Assembly: GCA_036924285.1 (NCBI GenBank) | Contig: JAYKYS010000001.1 | Location: forward strand, 41,229,501-41,293,500 | DNA: 64,000 nucleotides | From: Asterella californica | Lineage: Eukaryota > Streptophyta > Marchantiopsida > Marchantiales > Aytoniaceae | Reading direction: 5' to 3' | Part shown: positions 1-10,804 of the stretch, in pieces | How the letters are laid out: every line of letters begins with the position of its first letter | Position numbering within the stretch: position 1 is the first letter of the stretch | The notes under the pieces: generated by a model | Database searches by the model: none | The model's input: only the letters and a program-made list of their open reading frames with translations | What the model was told of the DNA's origin: nothing | Program-made: the position numbers and the translations under genes

Positions 1-900
1 CTATGGAAACAAGCTTCATTTATAATAGTAAAATAATGCAGGGTTCAAAAACTCCAACTAATTTTAAAATAATGATTTTCCACATTTGACTTTTAGGTTA
101 ATGATTGTTTTGACTGAAATCTTATCTTCAATCTTAATTCATTTTGTGTAATGAATGTAACCAATATAGTAACATTTTAAAGATATTAAGCACTGAAAGT
201 GTAAAAAGTTATAAATTAAAAAGTTAAAAAGTTGTAAAATTCTATAAGAAGTTAACCTAATAATTATTTTTTCAAGTCGAAGTTAATAATTTTATCATTA
301 AATCTGTTCAGGAAGGTGATAAAATCTTAAAGTATATAATGAAGATCCAACTATGATGTAAAAAGCATATTATGTTAAGTGTCCCTCGAGGTCAAAGGCC
401 GCTGACTCTTTCGTAAGAGAAATTCTGCACGAGCTCTTGTTCAAATTGGTCACTTAGACCTCAAATCTTGATTCTTATATACTAATATATCAAATCTTGG
501 AGAGTCTTTTTGTACTTTTGGTTTTCAATTCTAAATACTCAGTAAATTTCACAGACATCAATATTTTTATCTCTATAGTCCGGTCCAATCGTCTTAGTCT
601 TTAATGGAATGTTTGCGTAAATTTTCCAACCATTACGGAATCAGTTTTAGCCAGAACTAACTTCATCACTAAAAGTTATGGCAGTTTTAGTGATCAGATG
701 TCCTTTTTCTCAAAGAAATCTTAGCAAAACCGCACGCTGATTTGCTCCAAAGGTCCTAAAATCCTTATCCTTCGTATTTCAAAAATCCCCAAAAAATATC
801 TCAATGCTTTTCGACGTTAATAAAAGTCATACAAAATGAATCCCAATAGCTCTCTTTGTACACTCTAGTAGAGCTTCTTATATTACGGTTGAAGTGACAA
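1..900. other. AT-rich intergenic DNA, no gene seen
   Basis: The stretch is AT-rich with stop codons in all frames, and no family I recognise is encoded. It has no clear repeat or RNA gene. It probably lies upstream of the methyltransferase promoter region. Confidence 0.5.
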
Positions 901-1020
901 ACTGCATGTGTGAAGACACTCATGAGTGACGTTTGGAGAATTAAGGTTATACATGTATCGCCACTAAGTATAAGATTGCAGTCTATCCTGAATAACGAAA
1001 TTTCAGTCTGGCACTATTCT

Positions 1021-1146
1021 CATGTTCATCGACATCGACTGAACTCCATGATTTGGTTTCTCCTTCTTATTACTTTCACTTGGGTGACTAAATTTTTAAC
1101 GAAGGATTCGGTTTCCGTCCAAGAGCGAGAGATTCTGGAGCACTGG
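1021..1146 (+). repeat. Promoter-region duplication, copy 1
   Basis: This segment resembles 1545-1676. Both carry, in the same order, an ATCGACATCGAC block, a GAACTCC block, a pyrimidine-rich CTCCTTCTTATTAC-like stretch, ACTTGG, a CGTCC-AAGAG block and GAGATTCTGGAG. Substitutions and small indels separate them, so the duplication is not recent. Copy 2 ends directly before the TATA box of the methyltransferase gene, so copy 1 may be an old promoter relic. Confidence 0.55.
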
Positions 1147-1544
1147 GGACCCGAGTGATGCATATTTGTCCTCAAGAACACTTTTCTTGGGTTTTGATAT
1201 CTCTCGACTACGGAGAAAGTAAACTTCCCGCAAACGCAGCTTCACATAACATGCCAACGCGGTGGCGAAAACCCGACAAAAAGAACGATGTCGCCAAGAA
1301 GAAAGAGTGCGCTACATTGTACGGCAGTCCGGCGACAATATCCAGCTATACACAAGGGCATATCCTGACGAGACAAGTACAAAACCTACCCAACTCTGAG
1401 TAACGTTCCCGGCTACGTATTACAAATTTAGACTTTCCTATGCAGGAGGGGACTATCGTAGAGGACGATCTCCGACCACCGTTGGCTCCAATGTGGCCAA
1501 ACGCGACTCAATGGGTTGGGATCGTCCCAGTGCTGGCTGGATCC

Positions 1545-1676
1545 CATGCGGACGTGATCGACATCGACAGAACTCCTTGGATTTTCTTTTCTCCTCCTTA
1601 CTCTTTTACTTGGATTCTTATGGACAAATTTTCTTCGTCCGCAAGAGAGAGAGTTCTTTTGAGATTCTGGAGGACT
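1545..1676 (+). repeat. Promoter-region duplication, copy 2
   Basis: This is the partner of 1021-1146 and lies immediately upstream of the TATA box at 1678. The shared blocks (ATCGACATCGAC, pyrimidine tract, GAGATTCTGGAG) are candidate conserved cis elements. Confidence 0.55.
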
Positions 1677-1677
1677 G

Positions 1678-1684
1678 TATAAAA
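1678..1684 (+). promoter_or_regulatory. TATA box of the O-methyltransferase gene
   Basis: TATAAAA lies 128 bp upstream of the ATG at 1812. A start site about 30 bp downstream of the box would give a 5' leader of roughly 100 nt, normal for a plant gene. The transcription start itself cannot be seen. Confidence 0.55.
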
Positions 1685-1811
1685 CTTAGTTCACTGCTGA
1701 GATTGTTCGCAGATTTCGAGGACTTCTCCCCATCCTACGAGTTTACGAGGTGTAGAAGCAGTTCTATCGGCGAGTGATAGGAATACTAGTCTCCGATTCC
1801 TGGGAAAAGAA

Positions 1812-3309
1812 ATGGCTCCACAAGATCAAAAGCAGCCTGACCCTTCGGTCCCCAATAGGGCTGACAACAGGACGGACCCTAGGGCTCCTGATACGCAATC
1901 TAACGACGCGGCTTTTGCGATGATGGACTTGTCGATGATAATGGGACTCCCGATGGCGCTGAAGGCTGCTATGACTCTCGGAGTCCCGAAGATCCTTGCA
2001 GGACGCTCTGTTCCCCTCACAGCAGAAGAAATCTTGTTGGAGATTCCGGGTTGTAAGAATAAGCACGACAAGCTTGCTGCCGAAAATCTGAGCATCATTC
2101 TGGCCATCCTGGTGCACAACAATGTGTTTACTGATGAGTCGACTGGGGAGGAATCTGGGAGATCACCTCGCTATGGTCTCACGCCGCTTTCCAAATTGCT
2201 CGTGAAGGTGCCGGAGTCCACAGTGATGCGTGGGTTTTATCTGCATCAGCAAGCCAAGATCGTAAAAGCGTGGCTCCAACTGCATGAGGCAGTCCTCGAC
2301 AGCAGTGCGCGACCGTTTGAAGTTGCCAACGGAGTGACACTCTGGGAAGCGTTCGCCCAAGACAAGGAACTTGCCGCCCTGTTCCACAGCGCCTTCCAGT
2401 CTTCAGTCGAGGTGGCGTCGTCCAAACTTCTCCAGGTCTATGATGGCTTCGAAGGTGTAGAAACTCTGGTAGATGTAGGAGGAAGCTACGGCGCGTTGCT
2501 CGGTGCCATCGTTCAAGCAAAGCCTCACATTCGAGGAATAAATTTCGATCGTCCTCATATTATCGCCTCAGCGTCTGATGTACCTGGTCAGTCAACTCTG
2601 CACATCCCATCCTATCGTGAGACGCAGTAATAGCAGTAATATATACACGCATCGTCACGACGTGAGCAGGGTTTCCGATCTCGGACTTCCATTAGCGAGT
2701 CCACGGGCCTGCCCATTCCTCATCAGACAGCTTGTTCGCATGAGTACGGGAGTTTGGCGTACATATTACATACTTATTAGTTGTGATGACTGATAAAATC
2801 GTCGTCGGGTGTTGTTGAATATCTCTCCAGGTGTGGAACACATTGGGGGTGATTTCTTCGAGAGCGTACCAAAGGGAGATGCAATTCTTCTTAAGGTAAT
2901 TAACTTGAAAGTGCAACGGCATCGTTTGTAGTGAGGGATTAATTTGTCTATATGGTAATAGGCTAAGCGTTCAGTTAAGTCCTGACCGAAATCTACTGTT
3001 TTGTGGCAGTCTATACTGCACGACTGGAACGACGACCAGTGTATCAGAATCTTGGAGAACTGTAGAAAGTCACTACCCGTGTCGGGCAAGGTGATACTAT
3101 TTGAACAAGTGCTCATGCCCCTTTCGAACAAAAGCTTGAAAGCTAAAATGGGACACAAGCTGAATCTGACAATGCTGGCCACCTGCGACGGCAAAGAAAG
3201 ATATGCTGAAGACTGGTCAAATCTCATCTCTGCTGCAGGATTTCCACGGCACAGAATCATCAAAGTCCCCAACAGTTTTTTTGACATCATCGAAGCTTCC
3301 ATGTCTTGA
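1812..3309 (+). CDS. Plant class II O-methyltransferase (COMT-like), three exons
   Basis: This enzyme probably transfers a methyl group from S-adenosylmethionine to a phenolic hydroxyl (phenylpropanoid, flavonoid or similar) in the cytosol. I read three exons, 1812-2586, 2831-2895 and 3010-3309, giving 379 residues, the usual length for the family. Exon 1 holds the N-terminal dimerisation region ([15 protein letters not shown], about 46-60) and the SAM-binding glycine motif LVDVGGSYG (219-227). Across the exon 1/2 junction comes the family block [11 protein letters not shown]. Exon 3 opens with [12 protein letters not shown]284 fits the catalytic base, and E312 and E343 (in GKER) fit the two supporting acids. 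Both introns are GT-AG and keep the frame. The ATG has G at -3 and +4. The residue before ILHDW is Ser, where relatives usually have Trp or another large residue. The substrate cannot be told from sequence. Confidence 0.88.
2587..2830 (+). other. Intron 1 of the O-methyltransferase gene
   Basis: The donor is GTCAGT after CCTG and the acceptor is CTCTCCAG. The intron splits a glycine codon (phase 1), and splicing it out joins the conserved PG-VEHIGGD block exactly. Confidence 0.85.
2896..3009 (+). other. Intron 2 of the O-methyltransferase gene
   Basis: The donor is GTAATT after the AAG codon ending ILLK, and the acceptor is TTGTGGCAG. The intron is phase 0 and joins ILLK to SILHDW, as expected for the family. 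Confidence 0.8.
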
Positions 3310-4250
3310 CTCAACAAGCTACAAGTCACACCGATCGAGTGGGTAGGAAGGCTTCTGGGAAAATGTGAGGATCTCATCGGTACTCATGTATTCATGGTCA
3401 GGATAAGGATTTCACAACCGTCACCTTTGGAACAGGATCAGAACGACAAATTGTCATTCTGATCTCACGTGCGGATTTTGTTTAGGGAAGGTTTAGTATA
3501 AAGTTAGAAGTGCATATTAAGCCTTACGCAACCTCGATCCACGAGCAACTGGCTGGTGCCATTCTGATCATTCTTGACGATCATCGCAGAGCATAGCTGC
3601 AACTCAATCCTTCAAGGGGATGAGTCATTTCTTCACACAGCTCCATTTTTCACGGTGGCCAGCTCCGCCCTTCACACTGATAACAGACCAACAGGCTTGC
3701 CATGTCTAGATCAGTCGATCTCATGGAGTTCAACCTCAGCTGCAGTTCACTGGGATCGGATAATATACTCTAGTACAAGAGCAGATCGTCTCATGAAATA
3801 TGCTGAAACTGATGAAAATCTTTTAATGAGTGGAAGCAACTAGACAGGATTGTTACAGCCTAATCCATCTGAGCGTGGAAGACGATCAGGCCGGCATATA
3901 CTTTCCTGCAGCAACGCAGGGGCAGCACGAAATATACTAGCCAGCGTGCATGTTTCACGAGTGTGGAACGAACGGAGTAGAAGAACTCTTCCGTGATATA
4001 TATCCAATATATTGAGCCCAATTATGATCAATCATGTCAACTCACTGTTCATGTTTGCTGACCAGGTCAACCACTTTGAATTTCACGAAACAAGAGCTCA
4101 AATCGTCGGTCGCATATCAGGAAGTCGTTGTGAAAAGTTCTGTCTGAAAGTCGTTGTGAAAGTTCTGTCATTCTTGATTTCTTCCACTCATAAATCAGAA
4201 GTAAAACTACTTTTGTTCCTTATATATATATAATGTATATTGCTCGATGA
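3310..4250. other. Downstream flank of the methyltransferase, no gene recognised
   Basis: This presumably contains the 3' UTR. Short open frames occur but resemble no family I know. At about 4120-4167 a ~24-bp segment (GTCGTTGTGAAA-AGTTCTGTC) is repeated twice in tandem. No polyadenylation site could be fixed. Confidence 0.4.
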
Positions 4251-5430
4251 TCATGGCATTAGCCAAGTTCGCTTGCGCAGTACAGTACTACTACCCATGT
4301 ATTCACTAACTCTGGAAAATCCCGTGTTCCTGTTGTAAACTCTATTAGTCCAAAAGGTTAACATCAATTGCTCAAAACATTCATTCGAATATTCTAAACA
4401 TTGTGAATGTATAATCTAAATTATGATCTCAATAGTACAAATCTGCACTGAAAATGTATAAAATGTAGTTCAAATGTACATTATATTTTCAAACTCTATC
4501 ATTACTTAAGATTAATTATTATTATTAAAATATACATTCTAATTATTAAATTTATCATATTAAATATATATTAATATGAATTGATATGAATTATATAAAT
4601 AGTAGATTTTAGTAACCATATTAAACGTATAATTATATATATTATAATTATAGATAATTTAAAATACTCATATTATAATATATAATTTTATAAAATAGTA
4701 CACCAAATATACTCAAAATGAAAAAGATTAAAAATGTATATAAACTAACATAAGAATTGCATTACTACAGTCAAGCTTAAGTTTTCTAAGAAAAGTTTAA
4801 AAACATCTGCAAGTTTCGTAGATTTTTTATTATGATTGTCCTCTGATTGGTCTTGTACAAAAAGAACGCTATAAATGAAAATAATGAATAGATGAATCTT
4901 GAATATTTATTGACAATTTGTAATGATAGTTTTTACAGTGAACTTAAATATAACTAAATCTTCGCAAGATTGAATACAAACTTTTTGCAAGTGATATTAT
5001 GTTAAACATTAGACTTAAAATGTTTCAACAACAACTTTTTCAGATTTAGAGTACAAGACTAAGACTATAAATGCAAAAGTTTATTTTCTATGAAAATTCC
5101 GAATGTGATTGTCTTCCTGCAGATATTATTTATTTATTTTTAATATGATCCAAATCCAAAATATTATTGAATACAGTAATTATATTGCACTACTGTTTAT
5201 AATTATTTTGGACAAAGTTGAATGAAAAGTATTATGATTCTATTGAACGTCGTGACTGTGATTGTCCTCGTGTAGATTTTAATTGTTTATTTTAAATATG
5301 ATTTGAAACTCAAAATATATTAAATGCATTCATCAATATTGCATTATTGCACTAAACCTTGGAGAGATTAAATTGGGATAATTTGCAAGTGAAAATAAAT
5401 AGAAATCATAAAAAAACATTACACAGAAAT
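4251..5430. other. Very AT-rich DNA with degenerate repeats
   Basis: No coding potential. A loosely repeated block with TGTGATTGTC(C/T)TC, then GTAGATTTTA/GCAGATATTA and AATATGATYYRAA occurs near 5100-5160 and again near 5255-5320, with a weaker trace near 4830. This looks like an old diverged tandem or interspersed AT-rich repeat. Confidence 0.4.
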
Positions 5431-5545
5431 ACAAACTTTTATTAAATGCATACATGGATGTACATGTTTTATCTAGATTTTTGTCTACTAATAAAATATC
5501 GATTCTGATCTTTGGTAAGATATTCTATGGTATTTTTGTAATCTT
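5421..5545 (+). repeat. AT-rich direct repeat, copy 1
   Basis: Shares with 5665-5775 the blocks ACAAACTTTTATTAA, ATACATGGATGTA, GTTTTATCTAGATTTTTGTC, TAAGATATTCTA and GTATTTTTGTAATCTT. The elements keep the same order. Confidence 0.6.
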
Positions 5546-5664
5546 CTGCATATTTTGGAAGTGAAAATAAATATAAATCACATAAAGATTAAAATGAATT
5601 AAAATATTTAGTACTTGCACAGAAATACAAACAAAGTGAATTAAAACATTTATTACTTGCACAA

Positions 5665-5775
5665 AAATACAAACTTTTATTAATTAGACATACATGGATG
5701 TATGTGTTTTATCTAGATTTTTGTCTGAACTTTGCTAAGATATTCTAAAGTATTTTTGTAATCTTTCGCATTCCA
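5665..5775 (+). repeat. AT-rich direct repeat, copy 2
   Basis: Partner of 5421-5545, about 235 bp downstream and in the same orientation. The intervening DNA holds a further partial copy (ACTTGCACAGAAATACAAAC). Confidence 0.6.
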
Positions 5776-5800
5776 TACATCTTGATTATTCAGCTACCGA

Positions 5801-6003
5801 AGATCAGTAGTTGAGATGGTTGAGTCTCAGGTCTCTAAGCGAAAGGTCTGGGGTTCAAACCCTCCTACTCAGTGTTAGAGGTGCAAAAAGTCGCTGTCGG
5901 GTGAATCTGGTATGGGTACGCTGTGGTTACCCACAAAGGACAGTCCGATACCCTTTGAAGGGATGAAAACGGACATGGTAAAAACTTTACCCTTTTACCT
6001 TAT
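5801..6003 (+). mobile_element. tRNA-derived SINE-like element
   Basis: A polymerase III A box (TAGTTGAGATGG, 5808-5819) and B box (GGTTCAAACCC, 5852-5862) sit about 33 nt apart, as in a tRNA. The would-be acceptor strands (5801-5807 and 5866-5872) do not pair, and only four of five T-stem pairs form, so this is not a working tRNA gene. About 140 nt of unrelated body follow, ending in a run of ACCCTTTTACC-type repeats. Element ends and target duplications are not clear. Confidence 0.5.
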
Positions 6004-7090
6004 TACCCAGAAATGCTAAAATAATAGCGTATAATCTGGACCAAGCTCTTTAGAATTTGGAACGTATCTCAATATTTCAGAGAATCTCAATGGCACATTT
6101 TGAGATTTCATATACAACAAAGGCACTAACTTGTCTACTTTAGGCTGGAAGTTTTTAGTAATGAGTTGATGGTATAACTTAGGATGTGTCTCGTTTAAAG
6201 GAGTTGTGAGGTTTGATCAGAAAGACCAAGAATGTGGATGTAATTTCAGAAAAGTAGCGGCATATAAGTTGAGGAAAGAGATTTTAAATAAGGTCATAGA
6301 AAATCTATCAAGACCGAATCCAGAAACGATCCTTTGTATGCGACCGGCACTATAGTTGTATGAGGCTCATTTATGAAACTCTTGTAGTATTCATCATCAA
6401 CTGAAACGCAGTTGAAGAGATCGTACTATGGAAATTTAGAATAGACTAAACTAAGATCCTTTAACAACACTAGAATTGTACGAGAACTCTTTCTCGTTAA
6501 TAATCTTGTATTGATACATTGTGTTTCACTCCATACAAATCTGAATTGAGATATGAAACCTAGTGGAAAAATGCAATGGAGTATTTCATCCGTGACATAT
6601 CTTTGAGATGAACTCCATAGTGCAACATCGAAAACTAATAACAACTGCAATCGTGGGAAAAAGAGTCCGACCTCCAAGAAACATTGGAGTGTTTTCTAAA
6701 TCAAAGATTAATAACTTTCTGCATCTGTCAAGTTCCACCGGGGCATACGTGGAAGTGGAGTCCTCTTCGTCTTCTGTAAACGGAGATGATTAAGTCACTT
6801 ACATTACAAACTTTTAAAACATAAAAAATAATAATAGTATATCATCAATGATTTTAAAATATATAAGATACTTGCATGCGAAAGACAAATATATTTAAGT
6901 CGTCTTGAACTGCGAGTTGGAGATTTTAGATCAAAAGAGAATAAAGGTGATTAATCGTTGGACAGAAATATTCTGGATTATTTCTTGTTCATCATTCTCT
7001 AAGAACAGAGGTGTAGTATCTCAGGATTTCTCTTTTACACCATTGTAGCATAAAAGTTTTCGTTCCTCAAGAACATTTACACTAGTTACA
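6004..7090. other. AT-rich DNA, no gene recognised
   Basis: Short open frames of up to about 83 codons on both strands show no recognisable motif. I see no RNA gene or repeat boundary here. Confidence 0.4.
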
Positions 7091-7775
7091 TTATTCTAAG
7101 TTCTAAGATCTGTTTAGACTCACAAACACCTTGGTTTTGTCCAAAACTTCCTTCTAACTCACAAAACCACGCGGCTTCCAGACCCTTCAACATGTGCTCT
7201 GGATCATAATACACAACTATTACTTAAAATATCATACAAATATACATTGAGAAGATAGAGAAGACGATTACTACTCTCTGGCCCAAACTTCCAGTCTTCT
7301 CACGTCGGCTTCCAGAAGCAAATCTCGTCTTTTGGAGGTACAACTCGACCTCTGATATCTTTAGAACACTGCCACTGCTCAGTAGATGTCAATTGCTACT
7401 CCATACCACAAATTACCCTTACGATATTCAACTGATTAGATCAATCACAAAGTGTATGTTCCTTGTAGCCTTCCCAGGCTTCTGTCTGCTGAAACGGTCT
7501 TCTGGGAGCACTACAACGACACTCACCTCCATTGATACTCACACAAAGCTTCTGTAACCAAATAGAAGATAGAATGAAGATGGGAAGATGAGAGAAGAGA
7601 AGGAAGAAGAGAAAATTAACAAAAGAGGAAATGAAAGAAAAGAGAGAAATCAATCGTAGGTATATCTAACGGACAGTCAGTACCGTAGTAAGTAAGGCTA
7701 GGGTAGATCGAGCAATTACCTAATCGCGGAGGAGAAGAGAAGGAAGTCAGAGGCGAAGCAGCATCATAGTGTCTT
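7091..7775 (-). mobile_element. Decayed family-A LTR fragment, antisense
   Basis: The stretch parallels the antisense LTR piece starting at 15304. Shared blocks include AAGTTCTAAGATCTGTT, CACAAAACCACGCG, GGTGCTCT-like, TTAGATCAATCA, CCTTCCCAGGCTTCTG and CACTACAACGACA, all in the same order. It is much more diverged than the other copies and has lost most of the GAAGAC/GTCTTC hexamers typical of family A, so it is an older insertion. Confidence 0.7.
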
Positions 7776-7977
7776 TTCTGCTTCTCTACTCGATTTGGAA
7801 TTGAGGAGGACACTGGAAGTGCGTACAGAAGCGAACTACAGTGAGAAAGTGAGAGAGGACGTCTTCCAAGCAGGAAGCGCACTCAAGGTAGAAGGATTGG
7901 AAATCGAAGATTGGAAATTCAAAATTGAAGGAGGAAATCAAGAGTGGAAGTTTCAGATCGTAGCAGCTCGCAACAAG
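7776..7977. other. Unassigned DNA between LTR relic and tandem repeats
   Basis: It contains a short imperfect repetition of GATTGGAAAT/GATTGGAAATTC-like words near 7895-7925. No family assignment is possible. Confidence 0.3.
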
Positions 7978-8475
7978 ATTTGTCTCAATAGAAGCGTATC
8001 GCAGAGAACTTTCCAATGGTACCAAGCTTGCTCAAAACCAACAACTACAACTCCTTCGACGATCTATTTTGTCCACGTGTCAACTCCTCTCTCCAACAGG
8101 TCCGTGAAATAGAAACACACTTCAACACCTCAATTCTCTTTAGATTGCAAAAGGATTTGTCTCAATGGAAGCGTCTTGCTGCGATCTTTCTAATGATACC
8201 AAGCTTATTCAAAACCAACAACCATAGCTCCTTCGATGATCAATTTGTCCAGGGGTGTCACCTCCTCTCTCCAACATGTCCATGAAATAAAAACACACCT
8301 CAACACCTCAATTCTCCTCAAATCTCAACAAGATTTGTCTCAATGGAAGCGTCTCGCCGAGACCTTTCCAATGGTACCAAGCTTGCTCAAAACTAACAAC
8401 CACAGCTCATTCGACGATCGATTTTGTCCACGGGTGTCAACTCCTCTCTCCAATAAGTCCGCGAAATAGAAACAC
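7978..8475 (+). repeat. ~178-bp tandem repeat, three monomers
   Basis: Monomers begin with ATTTGTCTCAAT(A/G)GAAGCGT at about 7978, 8155 and 8333, a period of 177-178 bp. Each carries TACCAAGCTTGCTCAAAAC, CAACAACYAYAGCTC, CGACGATC-ATTTTGTCC, GTGTCAACTCCTCTC and GAAATAGAAACACAC. The last monomer runs straight into LINE sequence at about 8484. The same monomer occurs in antisense at 43501-43743 and once or more per 3532-bp array unit. Confidence 0.85.
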
Positions 8476-8483
8476 ACACCTCA

Positions 8484-9138
8484 AGATGCTTCCAAATAAC
8501 AATTTTTGACCCTTAGAGTTATGATGTGAAATATTCATGGGCTTACTAAGTCAAAGTACACAAGCGCTTTACCAATTTCAAACAAGGCTGATATTATCAA
8601 TTTTGTGGAGACATGAGAACATGAAAGAAACAATGTACATGAGTTGGATGGTTTTACTTTGATCGGCTCTACTTGGAACAAGCGCAAGCAACATAAAGGA
8701 CGTGGTTTTGGAGGTATTGCAACTTACGTCAGGTCTTATTTGCATCAGCTTGTTGAAGTGGTTCTTCAGGATGTGGGTGGAAAATATCATTGGATTCGAG
8801 TTGGTGGAGAAAGTAGATCTGCATGTTATATCGCAATCTGCTATTTTGTACCTTTGAACATGTCTATCTATCAGACTAGAGCATGGGTTTAGGGGTTTAG
8901 GGGCATGGGTTTTTAGAATGGGTTTAGGGGTTTAAACCCATTCATTCATTCATTCATTCATGTAGCACGAGTCAACTTTTTCATCGTATTTCTATTGATG
9001 TTTTGAGATATCAAGAGAAGGGCAAAGTCTTTGTGGTGGGAGATTTCAATGTTAGAGTTCACACTTGCCTATTCACACAATTCTATGCTCTTGACCACTC
9101 CCCTATTCTTGAAGAAGATGATGATCTCACATGGTCCC
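8484..9138 (+). pseudogene. LINE fragment: ORF2 endonuclease N-terminus, broken
   Basis: This aligns with the start of the better LINE at 43800 onward, including the tail of ORF1 (GATGCTTCCAAATA), the ORF2 start region and the endonuclease text TLIGSTWNKRKQHKGRGFGG and FVVGDFNVRVHT. A TGA in place of a Trp codon at 8616-8618 and other changes break it. It is split at 8886-8960 by a short insertion and stops at about 9138, where a 178-bp repeat fragment follows. Confidence 0.8.
8884..8961 (+). repeat. Telomere-like plus ATTC-repeat insertion inside LINE
   Basis: Compared with the intact LINE, about 76 bp are inserted between GAGCATG and CATGTAGCACG, leaving CATG on both sides. The insert holds GGGTTTAGGGGTTTAGGGG and further GGGTTTAGGGG words (plant telomere TTTAGGG with an extra G), then ATTC repeated about six times. 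It looks like filler DNA captured during break repair. Confidence 0.7.
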
Positions 9139-9250
9139 ATGCTCAAAATCAACAACCACAGCTCTTTCGACGATTGATTTTGTACACGGGTGTCAACTCC
9201 TCTTTCCAACAGGTCCGCGAAATAGAAACACCTCCTTAACACCTCCAACA
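9139..9250 (+). repeat. 178-bp repeat fragment
   Basis: Starts GCTCAAAATCAACAACCACAG and continues through TTGTACACGGGTGTCAACTC and GGTCCGCGAAATAGAAACA, matching the monomers at 7978-8475. It is joined directly to the broken LINE. Confidence 0.8.
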
Positions 9251-9369
9251 CACCTTAATGTTAAGCTTGCATGAAACTATCAACCACATTGTCAAAATGC
9301 TCGTTTTCGTCCGGCTGTTCAAAAAATCATTTTTCTTGATCAGCGAGAATAAAAACAATCTTTCGAGTG
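9251..9369. other. Unassigned spacer
   Basis: No similarity to the other repeats of the window was seen. Confidence 0.3.
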
Positions 9370-10804
9370 TCAATTCTGTTTCAAATCTGTAATCTTCTTC
9401 AAGACATCGGTCAATTGTATATCTCGTTGGTCAAGATTGTGGCTCCATTTTGTAATAGATATCAAGTTCTCTAGAGCAGTTTGATAAAGATGTCTTTTTC
9501 GATGATCAAGACGAAGTCTAGAGGTAATGTTGCTCTCATCAAAATCTTTCAACTTGTAAGATGCAAATGAGCTAGACCAGGATAGTGAGAACAGTAGAGG
9601 AGTGTGATCAGATTCAAGTTGTAGATCTAAAACTTCAAATGCTGAAATGAGTGAACTATCAAGAGATAAGGAGAGGAAGTAGTCTACTATGCTTGAGCCA
9701 GAGGTAGAGACGTATGTTTTCATGTTAGAGCTAGAAAAACGAGATGTACCGTTCAAAATTTTCAAACTACAGATTGCTCCAAAAGTCAAGAAGTGTTGTT
9801 TCATGTCATTGGTGGATGTATCTAAGGAGGCACGGGACCATGTAAGATCATCATCTTCTTCAAGAATATGAGAGTGGTCAAGACTCTAGCATTGAAATCT
9901 CCTACTACAAAGACCTTGTCCTTCTCTTGATATCTCAAAACATCAATAGAAAGATGATGGAAAGGTTGGCTCGTGCTACATGCTCTAGTCTGATAGATAG
10001 ACATGTTCAAAGGTGCAAAATAGCAGATTGCAATATAACATGCAGATATACTTTCTCCACCAACTCGAATCCAATGATATTGTCCACTCACATCTTGAAG
10101 AACCACTTCAACAAGCTTATGCAAATAAGATCTGACGTAAGTTGCAATACCTGCAAAACCACGTCCTTTATGTTGCTTGCGCTTGTTCCAAGTAGAGCCG
10201 ATCAAAGTAAAAACATCCAACTCATGTACATTGTTTCCTTCATGTTCTCATATCTCCACCAAGTTGATGATATCAACCTTGTTCCAAATTGGTAAAGCGC
10301 TTGTGTAAGCCCATGAATGTTCCACATCATAACTCTAAGGGACAAAAATTGCTATTTGGAAGCATCTCGTCTTCTTTGTGTGACAACAGCACGTCCATCT
10401 CTTAAGAAAGCAATGAATCCTCCTTGTTGAGCCTCTTTTATCTTCACAAGCTCCTTTTGCTTGGCTTCAGCTTGTAGCGGTGTGAGATCAGGATCCAACC
10501 AGATCTGCCTCCTTTTCAAGACAGCTTTGTTAGCCATTGTTGTATCTCGTCGTGCCTAATCTGCAAACTTAGCTAATATGACTCGAGGTTGTGAGCCTTT
10601 TTGCCTTATGCGATAAGCTTGAACTAGGACAGGCTTGTGAACATGTAACGTGTCAGCAAAGAAAGTGGTAGCTACTTCCTTGGTCTCCTCTTTCTCTACC
10701 TCAGGTAAACCAGATATTCTCACATTCTTCACCCTTGAGAGTTGGTTCAGTTTTTCATTCTCTTGCTCTTGAAAAGAGGAGAAGAGTCGTTTCGAAGAGA
10801 TCAT
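9370..10804 (-). pseudogene. LINE fragment: ORF1 C-terminal half and ORF2 endonuclease
   Basis: On the minus strand, ORF1 runs from 10804 to a TAG at 10352, with one further in-frame TAG at 10556-10558. Its features are a coiled-coil-like NEKLNQLSRV segment, the RRM-like NVRISGLPEVEKEE and the C-terminal DLTPLQAEAKQKEL and GGFIAFLRDGRAVV, typical of L1-type ORF1 proteins. ORF2 starts at 10330, 21 nt after the ORF1 stop, and carries the endonuclease, including VVGDFNAR and SDHTPLLFS. Early stops and a frameshift near 9815 kill it. It ends at 9370, before the reverse transcriptase. This is the best view of ORF1 in the window. Confidence 0.85.

Noticed and set aside
910..1777. Series of 80-95 codon open frames upstream of the methyltransferase
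   Set aside because: They overlap in different frames, match no family, and lie in the duplicated promoter region.
3574..3843. Small gene downstream of the methyltransferase
   Set aside because: The 89-codon open frame has no recognisable motif and no splice or promoter support.
5801..5875. Functional tRNA gene
   Set aside because: A and B boxes are good, but the acceptor arms do not pair and the T stem has a mismatch; a SINE head fits better.
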